Below are positions 16,619-27,234 of a DNA stretch of 64,000 bases, one piece after another. A program made the position numbers and the translations under genes. The first letter of the stretch is position 1; every line of letters begins with the position of its first letter. The notes beneath the pieces were generated by a model. The model made no database searches, was not told where the DNA came from, and saw only the letters and a program-made list of their open reading frames with translations. Origin of the DNA: Bicyclus anynana. Lineage: Eukaryota; Arthropoda; Insecta; Lepidoptera; Nymphalidae. The stretch is from assembly GCF_947172395.1 (NCBI RefSeq), contig NC_069102.1, positions 14,219,383 through 14,283,382 on the forward strand, written 5' to 3'.

Positions 16619-16765
16619 CTTCCAAAAAGGAGGAGGTTCTACGTTCGGTTGTATGTATGTTTTTTTTGTTTTTTATGTATGTCCAGCGATAATTCCGTCA
16701 TTTATGGACCGATTTTGAAAATTCTTTTTTTTTGTCAATTATTTTTATAGACGACTCATGAGGAA
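16619..16765 (+). repeat. CCAAAAAGGAGGAGG-type repeat
   Basis: GACTTCCAAAAAGGAGGAGG, TTCGGTTGTATGTATG and ATTCCGTCATTTATGGACCG form a pattern I recognise from lepidopteran intergenic DNA. An (AC) tract lies nearby at 16859-16873, followed by SINE-C-type body sequence at 16875-16950. Confidence 0.45.
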
Positions 16766-17331
16766 CGAGTAATTACCTACTTACCTACCAATTTTTAGTT
16801 TGAAAATAACTTAAAAGTTTTAACTTTGACCTTGGCGTTATCAACCTATTTTAACGGCCACACACACACACACCTTATGGAGGGGATAATATAGCGCTTA
16901 TACCCACCACGCCGCTCCAATGCGGGTTGGGTTGGAACTTGGAAGGCAAAGTAAACTCACTTTTAACTAACCTGTCTTTACTTTATTTTAAATACTGCGT
17001 ATGACCAAACTAGAAAACTTAATAGTAGCTTAATAGAGCTTTTTTAAAATTTTAAACTAAGTCACGGATTACTGCACAAATATGTGTATTGCTTTTCTAA
17101 AATAATGGAACTAGGCACACAAACTAACTCCATCTATATTTCTAGAACATACTGATTTTCATAAGCGCCACCTATTAAATACTTCTGAAACCAGTTTAGT
17201 AAACTACGTCAGCTTACGTTAGCTTGCGAAGTGATTAATGCTATATGATATAGATGGCGCTGTAATATATTTTTAGAACTATTAAAAAAAACTGTGTATT
17301 TCTTACACAAAAAATTGTTTATTGTATATTA

Positions 17332-17661
17332 TTACGATTTTTGCAATAAAAATCCGTTTATTGTTCTTGCATTTAAGTTTAATAGAACGAATAAGAACCG
17401 ATCTTTCATCTCAAGTGCATTATGATATAGCTTGGTTACGGCGTTAACATCAATAATATGAAGATATCTAAAAATAACCGAATCAAAAGAGAACGCAGTC
17501 GCAGGATGCGCTAGTATATCAGTAAGTATGTCAATATGCAGAATATCTCCACGCTTACAGGCATCCAACGTCTCGTTCGAGCGAATACCGCTTAAGCGCG
17601 ATTTTGTGCTCAACCGAGCGACAAATAGCCCTGCTGGAGATTCCGCCGCGTATGTGAGGCA
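17332..17661 (-). CDS. Unidentified terminal-exon candidate
   Basis: An open frame of 109 codons on the minus strand ends in TAA at 17332, and AATAAA follows 8 nt downstream (17323-17318). It opens right after CTCACTAG, a possible splice acceptor. It has no early ATG, only one within the last third. The peptide has mixed, protein-like composition (for example RSNETLDACKRGDILHIDIL and KLYHNALEMKDRFLFVLL), with no domain I recognise. It could be the last exon of an unknown gene, the end of a transposon ORF, or chance. I found no upstream exon. Confidence 0.3.
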   Translation of the reverse strand, partial: CLTYAAESPAGLFVARLSTKSRLSGIRSNETLDACKRGDILHIDILTDILAHPATAFSFDSVIFRYLHIIDVNAVTKLYHNALEMKDRFLFVLLNLNARTINGFLLQKS

Positions 17662-17867
17662 CTAGTGAGCTATAGTGGAATATCTGTAATGTATGAGGAC
17701 CCATTGTATTTCTGTTATTAATATCTATCTACCTAATACCTACTTACTTGGTACATAAAGCCTTTAAAATATTAAATACCAACAATATTCAATACAACCA
17801 TCTTCATAGGTAAGGTGACATACGTACCTACTAATCTTTAAACATATTTTATTTTAGTAAAATTAAG

Positions 17868-18125
17868 ATCATCATCATCACCATCAACATCACCATCAAC
17901 ATCACCATCATCATCATAATCATCATATCAGCCGATAGATGTCCACTGCAGGACATAGGCCTTTTGTAGGGAATTCTAAACATCACGATCCTGAGCCGTC
18001 TGCATCCAGCGAATCCCTGCGACCCGTTTAATGTCGTCAGTCCACCTGGTGGGGGGTCGACCAACACTGCGCTTTCTAGTGCGGGGTTACCATTCTTGCA
18101 CCTCGAGTTCCCAACGTCCAAAACA
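17868..18125 (-). pseudogene. RTE-type LINE 3' end
   Basis: On the minus strand a frame reads GRPPTRWTDDIKRVAGIRW and then MQTAQDRDV, a stop where Trp is expected, and NSLQKAYVLQWTSIG. This is the C-terminal motif of RTE-clade reverse transcriptase polyproteins. The stop and the missing 5' part show it is dead. The tail is an ATGATG/ATGTTG repeat (17868-17935). Confidence 0.75.
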
Positions 18126-19590
18126 AATATAGGGTGCACTAGTTACATAAACAAAGATTTGTATTTTTGTAACGAACAAAATGTAAAAACTTGATTTGAG
18201 AGCTTTCTCCAATAGAAAACTATTATCAGGGAGTAAGATAAGTTATAAGTATTTTATCTGCGTGTACTAGTCTAAATTATATACATAAAGAGATAAGAAG
18301 TGATTGTTTGTTTGTTTGTTACGATTGAACTCAAAAACTACTCGACCGATATTAAAAATTCATTCACCATTAGCTTGTACGACGTTGTGCTTGTTAAAAC
18401 CAAATACCCTCATTCTGTTGTACAAAAAGTGAAGGCAGTTTACATTGCACTAACCGTAGCATAATTACAGTCACAAGCGCAAAGTACTGGCGGCAAAAAA
18501 GAAACTAAAATGCTTTAACATTTTACAAACTCTCGCATTTCCCGGATTAGAGCAAAACCGAATGAATCCCGTCCCTGTTTCTGTCTGGAATGCTGTTTAA
18601 TAGGTTTTATTGCACGAGTGTATCAGTTTGTCGTTTAAATAAATACAGTTAACGTCTAGTTTAAAAAGCTTATTTTTGACCGTAACTTGATGTACTTATA
18701 CTTTTTTGAATTGATTTAACTTATAGTTAGTTTATTATTAAATGGTGTTGATTACCGGGGAATTACAGGTATTTTGAAATATGGGGAATGCCCATCGGCC
18801 CATACAACGGCCCAGGGAACCCAGGTATACCCCCGGATATAGGTATATGGAGATGATAATATGATATTTAAATAAGGGTCTGATTAAATAATTGTCTTAA
18901 TAAAAGTATGTTTCTTGAAAAAAAAAAATTTCATCACTCTTCTAGGACAAAATGTTCGCCGTAACCAAACGTAAACCATACGAAGCGGCGAAGTAACATT
19001 TGCTTCTGTTATCTACAACCTAACAAACAAGAAAAAGAATGAACAAACCAATCATAATTCTTCAAAAAATATCGTTAATCTCAGGCTGTCAGATCAACGT
19101 TCTTAGCTTGTTTTCGTTTTGGACAAATTAAGATGAATTAAAAATATAAAAATGTCGTAAAACGTTTAAGCGAATTTTTTTTTGATAAAATTATGCTTTC
19201 ATTAAAGAAGAATTATCCGGGTTGCCGGATGGTTAGGGTAGGCCTGGGCCGGGGATTGTCATTCCTTACTAAACACGTTACAAAAATTTAATAGAAATAG
19301 ATAGTTACGTAATTACTACTAACTAGCTTATGTAGTCAGATATGTAGGCAGTTAACTGCAGCTAATAGTAAAAATAAATGTTTAAAAAGAAGTAAACATT
19401 AACCCCGGCGGCGATGGCAAATAAAAATAACCATTCAGAGCCGTGTTCGCGAAAATTCGATCGTTTTAATGTAGCCGCCGTTGTAAAAATGAAGATAAAA
19501 TTCACCTGATTGTCTAGCGAGAGTTTACAGCTCGAACACTCTGATAGTTTATGCAATACCGACAGTATGGCGTTTTAATCATCATCATTA
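18126..19590. other. No gene recognised
   Basis: AT-rich. A Helitron-like fragment (TTGTTTGTTTGTTACGATTG, AACTACTCGACCGAT) lies at 18284-18375. Nothing else in this 1.4 kb can be supported. Confidence 0.5.
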
Positions 19591-19594
19591 TTAT

Positions 19595-19770
19595 CACATG
19601 AGCAAATGGACACCCGTCATCAAATAAATTCGACAAATTCAAATTCAAAATTCATTTATTAGGTATAAGTAGGCTTTACAAGCGCTTTGAAACGTCAGAT
19701 TATGTTGTTACGATGATTAGTAAAGTCGCAAACTTAAAAATTATTACGAGGGTTCCAAACGCGCCATATG
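19595..19770 (-). repeat. CR1/Jockey-type LINE 3' UTR
   Basis: On the minus strand GTTTGGAACCCTCGTAATAA, GACGTTTCAAAGCGCTTGTA and AATAAATGAATTTTGAATTT match the 3' UTR of the element at 20938-21331. The coding end is not present. Confidence 0.65.
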
Positions 19771-20734
19771 GGCTTTCTCTAGGGACTTCCAAACAGGATG
19801 TTGTCCTCCTTCTCTTGGACAAGTCGCCATTCTAATGATTCGCAGAAGTGATACAATATTATAATATTATATTTTGTTGATTAGTTGGTTATTTGTGATA
19901 GAGAGCGTCCCTTGTTGTTTTTTTAGTCTGACGAGCACAATGGGCTAAACCTATCTACTACTACTTCACGAGAATTTCCTTTAGGCGCTAGGCAGTTCAG
20001 CTAAGAAAATTTTCCTTTTGAGTGTGCCCTTGTATACTCATCTGTTATATTTACAGTCAATATCACATAAAACATACATTTTTCACTTACGTTGCTTAAG
20101 AAACTGCGATGTTCCCCCCACTACCGTGTTCAATCAACGTAACGATTTCTTAGATTCTTCAGTAACGGATTAATTTGGCTTAACTTGTATGTAGATGATA
20201 GATATATTGCTGCAGAACCACCCTGTATCCTAAATCTAAGTTGAAGTCAAACTTCTTTTACTAATAAGTAGCATACGCTTATTTTGAATCGTCACTATAT
20301 TAAAATTAACTCATCCAATATCAACTTCGTTTTCGAAAACTATTTAAAATTCGTGCTAGACGTTTCCAACGTTGGCCTGTAGCTTGGGCTCGCAGCTGAA
20401 TAAAAATTAATCTAGTATTATCATCACCTCGCGCTGCCGTTTATTGAACTTTCATACAATTAACATTATTCTATCTGTATAATGGTTGCGGCTTTTGCTA
20501 CGGTTATTGTTGCGTGATTGCAGGGGAAGGGTTGTTTTACTAGATAGGCTATATATAGGCTAATAGGCCAGTTAAGTGTAAGCCTATCGTTATAAGGAGT
20601 AAACTGAAAATGCCAAGTAAATTGTAAAAAGGTCTATGTTGAGACTTGAGACACTCATGGCTGTTATGCTTTTCGAGCGTGCCTACTTATCTCTTTAATA
20701 TGTTATGTAAATCTTATATTCAATGTCACTGATA
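19771..20734. other. No gene recognised
   Basis: AT-rich single-copy-looking sequence. I see no gene, repeat or structure worth naming. Confidence 0.5.
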
Positions 20735-20937
20735 TAGCTCAGCGAGTCGCGAAGCTGAAATGGCAATGGGGTTTGGGCAACTCAGGTTCCCATGATGCTG
20801 AAATGGCGACCCCGCACTAGAAAACGTAGTGTTGAACGACCCCCCCACCAGGTGGACAAACGACATCAAGCAAGTCGCAAGTATTTGCTGGAGGCAGTCC
20901 GTTTAGGATAGTGGTATTTGGGAGTGCCTACTAAAGT
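20735..20937 (+). pseudogene. RTE-type LINE 3' end
   Basis: GCGAAGCTGAAATGGCAATG, ACCAGGTGGACAAACGACAT and CAAGCAAGTCGCAAG encode, with frame breaks, the W-(Q/R)W and RW-DDIK-VA motifs of RTE C-termini. It adjoins the oppositely oriented LINE at 20938. Confidence 0.65.
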
Positions 20938-21331
20938 CAAAGTCAAAGTCAAAATTCATTTATTTCACTGGCTTAGTTTACAAGCTCTTTCGAAACGTCA
21001 GGTAATAATATTAAACTTAAGATAATGGTGATAATAATTATTCGAAAACTTAAAAATTAAAGTTATGAGGGTTCCAAACGCGCCTTGGTCCGAGAAGTGC
21101 CCCCGACAAACTTATTTTTAGCCAGGTTTATCCTTTTTTAGTTTATCACCATTTTTAACAATAGGTAATAGGTAGCCTGTCATGTAATACATTTCATTTC
21201 CAACCAATTTTGTCGGTTACGTAATCATTGACACTATAATACGACTGTTCTATAAGCTTACGTTTAATAAAAACTTTGAACCTATTGAGAGACATGCCAG
21301 TGGTTTCATGTGGCAGTTTATTATAAAAACG
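20938..21331 (-). mobile_element. 5'-truncated CR1/Jockey-group LINE
   Basis: Only the last 45 codons of the reverse-transcriptase ORF remain (21331-21194), ending at TGA. A 3' UTR and a tail of GTCAAA-type units (20938-20958) follow. The TTTGAC tail on the minus strand is characteristic of this group of LINE 3' ends. It is inactive. Confidence 0.72.
21194..21331 (-). pseudogene. LINE reverse-transcriptase C-terminus
   Basis: The frame reads RFYNKLPHETTGMSLNRFK and ends KLIEQSYYSVNDYVTDKIGW plus Lys and stop. The pattern YNKLP...F K..IK..LI...YY.VNDY is the usual C-terminus of CR1/Jockey-group non-LTR polymerases. The frame is intact over its length, so the insertion is fairly young. Confidence 0.75.
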
Positions 21332-21354
21332 TATATATATATTACGCCCTCAAA

Positions 21355-21412
21355 AGAACTGAAGGCCTATGTCCTGCTGTGGGCGTCCAGCGGCTGATGA
21401 TGATGATGTTAT
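21355..21412 (+). repeat. RTE-type LINE 3' tip
   Basis: AAGGCCTATGTCCTGCTGTG, GGCGTCCAGCGGCTGATGAT and an ATG-repeat tail are the last 55 bp of the RTE element seen at 17868 and 27455. Confidence 0.65.
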
Positions 21413-21820
21413 CTCATATTTGGCATGATTTGCAGTTTTTTTTGGACTGATTTCAACAAATGAGATGTTATTTTACGTCTCAGTTCAAACTTAGCATTTC
21501 TCAGCATAAATAACCGATATTGTGGTGCAGTTCTGATTCCAACGCGGACAAAGTCGCAAACGTCGGATAGTTATATTTTTAAGTACGTATACAACATCTG
21601 TGTTAATGTACTTACATAATATGTCACAGTGAGACAAAATGTATGGTTCGTAGCCTCGCCTTTTCCTTGCTAAGACAATTTGAGGGGCTCAAGCGTCGTC
21701 GAGTGTCGCACGAGCAAACACTGTCTTGTGCCGACTGCTTCACTGGGACGTTCCAAATTGTTAATTGAAAACAAACCTAACAGAACGAGGGTTTCTATTG
21801 TCAATTACTAATTTATTCAA

Positions 21821-22356
21821 GAACCGTGATATCTTCTGCCTTCGATCTAGATGGCGTGGGTTCGAATCCGGTCCGGAGCATGCACAGATTTATGAGGTAA
21901 CTAGATTTATAAAGTGTCAATTCTTTGTATTGAAATCAGCGTACGTGCGTGGCTTAAATGGCTATTTAATATTTAGTGAAAAATGAAATATGTCACCCTT
22001 ACTTTAGAGTTGAATATTATTTATTCCTTTTGTCACAACAAAACTAGACTGCTAGTACATGCGCGGACACGCTTGCGATGTTCCGCACACCCGGGTGTAC
22101 GCGGGCCACGCCCGCTTGCTACTTCTATTGCAAAAAGCGTTAGCTTTTAGCGTTGTCTGTTCTGTGGGAGCATGCACCTCAAACTTTTCAGATGCTTACC
22201 AATATGTGCATTTTCAAAAATTAAATATCACGTCTCAAATATTGTGAGAAAACTTGTCCAATCCGCATTGGGCCAGCGTGGTGGACTATTAGTCTAACTT
22301 CTTTCATTTTGAGAGGAGATTCGTGATTAACAGAGATCCGAATATGGGTTGTTAAT
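21821..22356 (+). mobile_element. SINE-A split by a 281-bp insertion
   Basis: The head half (21821-21885) contains B box GGTTCGAATCCGG; the A-box region has a deletion. The remainder (22167-22356) resumes at AGCATGCACCTCAAACTTTT. GGAGCATGCAC occurs at both junctions (21875-21885 and 22167-22177), which fits target-site duplication by the inserted DNA. Confidence 0.75.
21886..22166. mobile_element. Unclassified insertion inside SINE-A
   Basis: A 281-bp insert flanked by an 11-bp direct repeat. One part is AT-rich, the other GC-rich with palindrome ACACCCGGGTGT. No poly(A) tail, terminal inverted repeat or tRNA-like head is obvious. The 11-bp duplication argues for a retroposed piece. Family unknown. 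Confidence 0.6.
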
Positions 22357-22690
22357 AAAAAACGGGGAATCAAGATGTTGGGTTTCTATCGATTATAACC
22401 CCACGGTTACAACTCATCGTTGTCCGTCTTTTTCGCATCAAAGCAGTGTGGTGGACTCCAAATCCCATTTCCTATAGTAGATCTAGAAGGTTAGCCGCGA
22501 GATATCTCATGACGAGAGAGATACAATCAACAAATAGCGATGAAATCTTAAATATCGCTCCGTCTCTTTCGGTGTGGTGGGATGAAAAAGAAAGCAATAT
22601 TTTTAATTCTGCCGTTATTGGTCGGCAATATGACGTCGTAAGGCAAGTAAGCAAACACACAGAGGCCCACAGTTGAAAATAAAAATTTAA
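22357..22690. other. Unclassified, open on both strands
   Basis: Frames of 76 (plus) and 62 (minus) codons overlap here with no recognisable motif, which suggests repeat-derived or chance openness. GTGGTGGACTCCAAATCCC near 22447 resembles SINE-C body sequence. Confidence 0.3.
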
Positions 22691-22748
22691 ATATATTTTT
22701 TTTTTTTTTTTTATTCTTTACAAGTTAGCCCTTGACTACAATCTCACC
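22691..22748 (-). repeat. SINE-B 3' end
   Basis: A T-run, then TATTCTTTACAAGTTAGCCC and TTGACTACAATCTCACCTG: the terminal 55 bp of SINE-B in minus orientation, heavily truncated. Confidence 0.72.
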
Positions 22749-22979
22749 TGGTTAAACAATGATGATGATTGAAGATTAATTGAAGCAGTGCTTCTATCCG
22801 AATAGGTACATACGAACTCTCAACCCCAATAATTCACATTCATCCAATAACCAAAAACCCACTTGAGGCATCGCGTACAATCAGAACGTGTTAAATCAAG
22901 TTTTTCAATTAAAACCTCCGGAAAAATAAGAAAAAAATGAAACGTAAAAGTTGATCAATTAGTCAGTATCCGGCGGCAG

Positions 22980-23160
22980 GATGGAAAACTGTAAAGTCCA
23001 CAGTTTATAGCCAATCAAGTCGCGGTGTTTGCGCCGAGACCTGGCAACACTAATTTACTGCCGGCACAGAATATCGATGCATATTTTCGAGTGTGGCAAC
23101 ACTGTGATTTGTGGCGGTGTAGCTTCGCGCGCATGCATGAATTTTTATGATACCATATGG
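22980..23160. promoter_or_regulatory. Promoter-like islet with paired GGCAACACT motifs
   Basis: Two copies of TGGCAACACT lie 52 bp apart (about 23042 and 23094), with ATATCGATGC (DREF-like) between them and CCAAT at 23011. GCGCGCATGCATG follows. The cluster looks like an insect housekeeping-type promoter or enhancer, but I see no adjoining open reading frame. Confidence 0.35.
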
Positions 23161-23569
23161 TACAGGAGTCCATAGTGCTTAGTACGGATTTTTTGGATCA
23201 CCGTACATATTAGATTAGTTGATAGGATAAATGATTTAATAATATGTCCGCTCTGCGTTCGTTATAGAGGAAAGTTTCTAGATATTAAAGATTTTTTCAC
23301 TTATTTCAGCTTGCAGAAACTGGCATATTTCATGTATTTTTTCATTACTCTAGATTATTTCCTTACATAAAAATAGCCGCGCTCGTAGCTCGAGAATAAA
23401 AATACTACCGTTATATTTTGTGACTTTACAACCCTCACTCCCTTAAGTTACGCTGAAATCGTTAGATTTTCGAAATACACACCTAGTAGCTATTGAATAA
23501 GCTACCATATTAATCTGAAGTACTGCAGGCTATTTCATTATCTTTGACATATATATGTTAGTTTACATA

Positions 23570-23770
23570 TACGAAATTGAGATTTTATGAAAGAAATGTA
23601 AGAAATGTCATTCGGTATTTACTGGTGGATATCACATGCAGCGTCTTAATGGCGCTCGTTATCATTTGGTAATGGCAGTAATATTGTCATTTGTGCTGTC
23701 AATTTTAGTTCAGGTTTTAGCCACGGGACTTTTGTCGTGAAAATAACATTTTGTCAATTCATTTGATGTT
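23570..23770 (+). repeat. Dispersed repeat shared with 56930-57050
   Basis: TTGGTAATGGCAGTAATATT, GTCATTTGTGCTGTCAATTT and TTTAGCCACGGGACTT recur with changes at 56960-57040. Class unknown. Confidence 0.5.
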
Positions 23771-23777
23771 TATTTTA

Positions 23778-24075
23778 ATCATCATCATCAACCCATATTC
23801 GGCTTACTGCTGAACTCATGTCTCCTTTCAGTATGAGAGGGGTTAGGCCAATAGTCCACCATGCTGGCCCAATGCGGATTGGTAGACTTCACACACGCAG
23901 AGAATTAAGAAATTTTTTTGGTATCTCATGATGTTTTCCTTCACCGTTTGCGACACGTGATATTTAATTTCTTAAAATGACTGAAAACTTGGAGGTGCAT
24001 GGCCCGGACCGGATTCGAACCCACACCGTCCGGAATCGGAGGCAGAGGTCATATCCACGGGGCTTTCACGGTTTC
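23778..24075 (-). mobile_element. SINE-A, full length
   Basis: ATCATCATCAACCCATATTC (tail) through AATGCGGATTGG to GGATTCGAACCC (reverse B box) and GGGGCTTTCACGG (head, mutated). The peptide frame over it is a repeat by-product. Confidence 0.83.
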
Positions 24076-24079
24076 TTTA

Positions 24080-24710
24080 TCTGCCATGCTCTATTAAATC
24101 CAAAAATTCCCCCTCAGCTCCTCTACTACCAACGGATAAATCATAGAATTGATTATGCCTTTAATTTTTTTAACTAAATAGACTTGCGCTTGATTACAAT
24201 CGTGCCTGTATTCTTGTGTTTTATAAGCATTTCGCGTACCTACCTGAAACATTAATTTAATTTTAACGCTCATAATGAGGGGGATAGCTCACAGCTGTCG
24301 TCTGTTCTTTCTCAACTTGCAACATTAAAGGAAACTTCACCTTATTATACTTATATTATATTTTGAACCCCCTTTTAAAAGTGGTTTTTATTAAAACGCT
24401 CTTTTGAGAACAGGGTATCTACGGTTTTCACCTAATCTAAAGAGCTGCAATTACCTATTAATCTCCGTTTTAAAACTGCGGTGTCCTAAACATTTTTTTT
24501 AATGAATACGGTTAAGTTAAACCTAATCTGTAGAGCCTACAGCCTAAAATATTAAGGTTCCATTTAATTAATATCCTACAGTCGTTAAAAGACTTCTATG
24601 GCATACTTGGTGATGTCTTGATTCGTACAATAAGAAAATGTCTGAATTTATAAAAAAAAACAAAATGGTGTAATACAGAGAAGCATTTAAAACAATGGTG
24701 ATAACAAAAG
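24080..24710. other. No gene recognised
   Basis: AT-rich sequence without a repeat or gene that I can support. Confidence 0.45.
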
Positions 24711-24714
24711 CGGT

Positions 24715-24790
24715 GTCGCGTCTCGCGGGCGGGGCGGGGGGCGGGTGATCTCAGTGCTGAATCTCGTTTAAGCTCCATTCTATTTTCTCT
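24715..24790. promoter_or_regulatory. GC-rich block with G-quadruplex motif
   Basis: GGGCGGGGCGGGGGGCGGG at 24727-24745 gives four G-runs of three or more separated by single C bases, plus GC-box-like GGGCGG. It is isolated in AT-rich DNA. Promoter, replication or structural function is possible; no gene start is evident. Confidence 0.35.
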
Positions 24791-25019
24791 GATCGTTTGT
24801 GGCAATAGCCCCGCTATCCACTACACATCCTTTGCTATAAACTGAAATAGATTGACGTTTCTTTCCTCTGTAAATTTTTTATAACTAAAGTATCGTAATC
24901 ACCCCTCGGCAAATATTTTTTTAATGGTTAATAGGCTTGTGCTTGACTACATTAATGTTTGATGGAAAACAATTATGAGGTCTAGGATATTAGAGGTATG
25001 CATATTTCCTCTTGCCTTG

Positions 25020-25095
25020 TAGGTGGCACAAAACACAGACGCTGGTAGACCATTCTACATTTTAGTGATTCGGATAACAAAGTACGTTTTGCGGG
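25020..25095 (+). repeat. LINE-derived repeat fragment
   Basis: AGACGCTGGTAGACCATTCT and TTTTGCGGGTCACC resemble the later part of the repeat at 15843-16070. Confidence 0.35.
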
Positions 25096-25099
25096 TCAC

Positions 25100-25920
25100 C
25101 TTTAAGTCTACCATTCTTTATGGAGTCTCGCTGTTCTATGTACGGAAGCATATGATGATAAAAGTAAACTTAATCAAAGATGATATAGGGAGAATTAGTT
25201 ATTACACACGAAAATTCGCTTTCAGCTGTGGGTAAAATAATTATAGGGTAGACTTAAATACAATTTTTATTGTATCGGCTTAAAGTGATCGTCTGGAAAT
25301 ACATTTATATTTCTTATTTTGGAATTATTACCTTCAAAATAAACGGCGGAACAGAAATAGTTACAAGGGTTTTATTTTTTTAATTTTTAACCCTGCCATT
25401 CCCTGAGGGTTTCCCTTTCGAAATGCACCCATTATAGCAACCTTTTCTGATGCACTGGTAAAATATATCTGGGTAGAGTTTTTCGCGTGAAGTGGTTGCG
25501 AAGGTTTAAAGTGCACATAAACGTCGCATGGCATTAGTGTAATGAAAATGGTTTTCAATTCAGAGCCGAAGCTTTTATATTCTTTGGACGCAGTTTATTT
25601 AATTTATGATTATTTCAATTATACGCCAATGAGGGATGATCAGCCTCAGTTAAGGGTTGCTTCACTTTGTGTCTTCTTATAGAAAAAATAAACTTTATTT
25701 CTTAAATAAAAATACTATTAATGACTAAAAACAAAATACAATTGGTTGTTCATAATAAATTGTTTAACTGTTTAGTACTATTCTTATAAGTTAGTACAAA
25801 ATTTATGTATTCATCGCCAATGAATCACTACAGGACCAGATCTCTTCTATTATGGGAGACTGCTACATTTATAATAATAGATTGGAAATTGGATATTTGT
25901 AGTTATTTACATTTAATATT
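25100..25920. other. No gene recognised
   Basis: AT-rich. A 65-codon minus frame at 25361-25558 has no recognisable domain and is not called. Confidence 0.45.
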
Positions 25921-25924
25921 ATTC

Positions 25925-26216
25925 AACATCATCATCATCATCATTAACAACCCATGTTCGGCTCACTATTGAGCAGGAGTCTCCTCTCAGAATGAGCGTG
26001 GTACCACGCTGGCCCAATGCAAATTGGCAGACTTTACACACGTAAAGAATTAAGAAAATTCTTTGGTCACGACGTTTTTCTTTTGCCGTTTGAGACATGT
26101 GATGATATTTTATTTCTTAAAATGCACATGACTGAAAAGTTGGAGGTGCATGCCCCGGACCGGATTCGATCTTACACCCTCCAAATTGAAGGTTATATCC
26201 ACTGGGCTATCACGTT
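25925..26216 (-). mobile_element. SINE-A, full length
   Basis: ATCATCATCATTAACAACCC tail to GGGCTATCACG head. TTAATATTATT occurs on both sides (25913-25923, 26233-26243) and may be the target-site duplication, though the motif is low-complexity. Confidence 0.82.
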
Positions 26217-26261
26217 TTCAATAATAATATAATTAATATTATTGTGTTATAAAACAAGGAC

Positions 26262-26301
26262 AGTGAGCTAGCATTCGAAAGTCACCAAGCTAGGTTCACA
26301 G
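26262..26301 (+). repeat. Two units of a 20-22-bp TCACC...TTAGC repeat
   Basis: CAGTGAGCTAGCATTCGAAAG and TCACCAAGCTAGGTTCACAG resemble the units at 26719-26804, about 440 bp away. Confidence 0.4.
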
Positions 26302-26698
26302 AGTAGCCAGAGAGAGTCTTTACAAACTGCGTGCTGAAACCTGCGCAACCAAAACCACAACCAAAAAAAAAAACAAAAGTCACGCGTCTTCTTGACATCC
26401 GCATATACAAACTTTTTTCATAATTTGTATTTAAAAATTTAACACTAACAACAATTACGTAAATTAATTAATTAATCAATAATAATCAATAAAAAATACT
26501 CTATCATATTTCTTTAGTTTTTGCGAACAGTTTATAAAATATTTAAAACCGTATGACGCCATTTTTCTTAAATAATATTGAAAATTACTGATGCGACGGT
26601 TCGTATCGTAATATCGTATTCGTTTTTGAATTTCGTATCCGTGACGGGTACGACACCGTCGGGCTCCGTACGCTACATCTGTATATTATTGATTAATC

Positions 26699-26804
26699 TG
26701 TGGCTAGGTTATGAAAAATCACCGAGTTAGCGTTCACAAGTCACCCAGTTAGCGTGCGCGTCACCGAACTGTCGTTTGAGAGTCACCGTGTTAGCAAACA
26801 TTTG
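26699..26804 (+). repeat. Short tandem repeat, 20-22-bp unit
   Basis: Units TCACCGAGTTAGCGTTCACA (26719), TCACCCAGTTAGCGTGCGCG (26741), TCACCGAACTGTCGTTTGAG (26761) and TCACCGTGTTAGCAAACATT (26783) keep a TCACC-GTTAGC core while the rest drifts. A weaker unit precedes at 26699. Confidence 0.6.
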
Positions 26805-26920
26805 TGCAGTTCTCAGAAAAGCCCGCACAAACTCAGCCGGTCACAAAGTTGTGCAACACGAGTCAACACCAGCGCTAACTTTGTTTGTTAATATTATTTT
26901 CCTCGTTATTTGTTGGAAGT

Positions 26921-26993
26921 TGCAACAATCGTGAACTCGAACAACTGAAACGAAAGTATGAACTTCAGCAGCTTGCAAACAAAACCAATTGAT
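26921..26993 (+). CDS. Possible small coiled-coil exon
   Basis: After TTTGTTGGAAG (a possible acceptor) the frame reads CNNRELEQLKRKYELQQLA and NKTN then TGA. The Leu/Tyr spacing fits a short coiled coil. It is only about 24 codons and has no visible upstream exon, so it may be chance. Confidence 0.18.
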
Positions 26994-27234
26994 TTCGCTG
27001 TGACGTATGAGCGTAAACTTAGCCAGGTTCTTTTAAATGGAAATATATGGCTTTCTTTTGTAGTTTTTATAATATTCTGTAGATCTGGGATATGTTCTTA
27101 TTTAACTTTTTTTTATTATTAGTTATAGATCTTTACGGATCTGAAACTTGGTTGATAATTATTGGCTAACTATAGGTAACCGTTAACTAAAAGGTCCTAA
27201 CTGCGAGCGATGGAGCCAGCTATCGTATCAGATA

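Noticed and set aside
26457..26500. ATTA/AATC-rich tract as a homeodomain cluster
   Set aside because: Simple AT-rich microsatellite-like sequence; motif density is explained by composition.
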